Assembly: GCA_020724025.1 (NCBI GenBank)
Contig: DYHU01000252.1
Location: 1 to 5,487 of the forward strand
Direction of reading: 5' to 3'
DNA length: 5,487 bases
Origin: Syntrophorhabdus sp.
GTDB lineage: Bacteria; Desulfobacterota; BSN033; UBA1163
The position numbers and the translations under genes are program-made. This document shows, one piece after another, positions 5,037 to 5,487 of this stretch; the first letter of the stretch is position 1; each line of letters starts with the position of its first letter. The notes below the pieces were generated by a model. The model had not been told where the DNA came from, did not search any database, and saw nothing but the letters and a program-made list of their open reading frames with translations.

Positions 5037-5321
5037 TTGAATATTCGTTATTACATCGATCCGGAGACAGGGCTACCTCATATCTACGGACACGATGTTG
5101 AGGAGACAGAGGTGGAGGAGGTTCTTTCCAGCCCGGGAGAAGATCGACCGGGTCGAGAGGGGTCACGAGTTGCAATTGGAAAGACATCAGACGGACGTTA
5201 TCTTAGGGTAATTTATGTTCCTGATCCAGAGCCAAATAGTGCTTTTGTAATCACAGCGTATGAACTACGAGGCAAACCGTTAATCGCGTATCGTCGCCGC
5301 AGAAGGAGAAAGAAAAAATGA
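5037..5321 (+). CDS. Small basic DUF4258-like protein, putative toxin of a TA-type pair
   Basis: The 94-residue product starts at TTG (NIRYYIDPETGLPHIYGHDV...). Conserved-looking features are the opening RYYIDPETG, a central EDRPGREGSRVAIG stretch, the strand-rich GRYLRVIYVPDPEPNSAFVI, then TAYELRGKPL, and a highly basic tail of Arg and Lys (RRRRRRKKK). I recognise the type as small DUF4258-like proteins usually paired with a short acidic partner, as here. The fold resembles small RNase-like toxins, but no catalytic residue can be named with certainty. The stop overlaps the next gene's start (ATGA), so the two are translationally coupled. The toxin role is inferred from size, charge and pairing; it could instead be a nucleic-acid-binding protein of another function. 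Confidence 0.8.
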   Translation: MNIRYYIDPETGLPHIYGHDVEETEVEEVLSSPGEDRPGREGSRVAIGKTSDGRYLRVIYVPDPEPNSAFVITAYELRGKPLIAYRRRRRRKKK

Positions 5322-5487
5322 AAAAAAGTGGATTCCCACCCGGATGGGATGCTGAACGTGTGAAGAGGGTATTAGCCCATTATGAATCGCAGTCTGAAGA
5401 AGAAGCTGTTGCCGAGGATGAGGCTGCATTCGAAGCTTTGGGCCAGACAGTCATGGAGGTCCCAACAGAAATCGTGCCGGCAATACG
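5318..5487 (+). CDS. Small acidic partner of the DUF4258-like protein, putative antitoxin, 3'-truncated by window
   Basis: The ATG at 5318 overlaps the preceding TGA (ATGA) and follows AAGGAG (5303-5308) at 9 nt. Fifty-six complete codons are visible: KKSGFPPGWDAERVKRVLAH, then YESQSEEEAVAEDEAAFEAL, then GQTVMEVPTEIVPAI, running off the window. The FPPGWD opening, a predicted helix with RVKRVLAHYE, and a strongly acidic middle are as expected for the partner of the basic upstream protein. The VPTEIVP segment probably leads into a short C-terminal helix beyond the edge. Most such partners are 60-75 residues long, so little is missing. Neutralisation of the upstream product and DNA binding are inferred from arrangement and charge only. 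No named antitoxin family was recognised. Confidence 0.75.
   Translation, partial: MKKSGFPPGWDAERVKRVLAHYESQSEEEAVAEDEAAFEALGQTVMEVPTEIVPAI

Overview
The window looks like chromosomal DNA from a Gram-negative, probably anaerobic bacterium. The gene types suggest a Desulfobacterota (former Deltaproteobacteria) or similar metagenomic lineage. These are a TauC/SsuC-type permease, a class II fumarase and a stand-alone cytidylate-kinase-like protein carrying a BON domain. This placement is inferred from gene flavour only; no rRNA or other taxonomic marker is present.

Left part (1-3240), metabolic core. The 3' part of an ABC-transporter permease gene runs rightward and ends at 562. It converges on a leftward pair: fumC (class II fumarase, 3239-1818) followed 63 bp later by a cytidylate-kinase-like/BON gene (1754-933). 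The 370-bp convergent gap holds a perfect 10-bp-arm palindrome (573-594). It also holds a 281-bp non-coding element (636-916) bounded by two nested blocks of perfect inverted repeat (14 bp and 16 bp per arm). That element is the least explained structure on this side.

Middle (3303-4262), a type II toxin-antitoxin operon. A DUF2384 (MbcA/ParS/Xre-like) antitoxin is followed by a RES-domain NAD-consuming toxin, on the minus strand, with a 1-nt stop/start overlap (TAGTG). The promoter region carries two ATGACA-N2-TGTCAT-type palindromes centred 21 bp apart, a plausible autoregulatory operator. The module sits directly upstream of fumC and in the same direction, so it may have displaced or now supplies fumC transcription.

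Right part (4263-5487), accessory debris. About 360 bp contain no convincing gene but do contain two sizeable dyads (4277-4324 and 4522-4567). A truncated integron-type tyrosine recombinase (4928-4623, minus) follows, keeping only the N-terminal core-binding region. Next come short direct and inverted repeats (4915-4982). Last is a rightward pair of small genes with an ATGA overlap: a basic DUF4258-like protein starting at TTG, and an acidic partner cut by the window edge. The pair looks like a second toxin-antitoxin-type module. Two such modules around a recombinase remnant suggest a decayed mobile region next to the fumC locus.

No CRISPR array, tRNA or rRNA was seen. I do not see a complete new system. 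The best candidates for something undescribed are the 281-bp inverted-repeat element and the small DUF4258-like gene pair.
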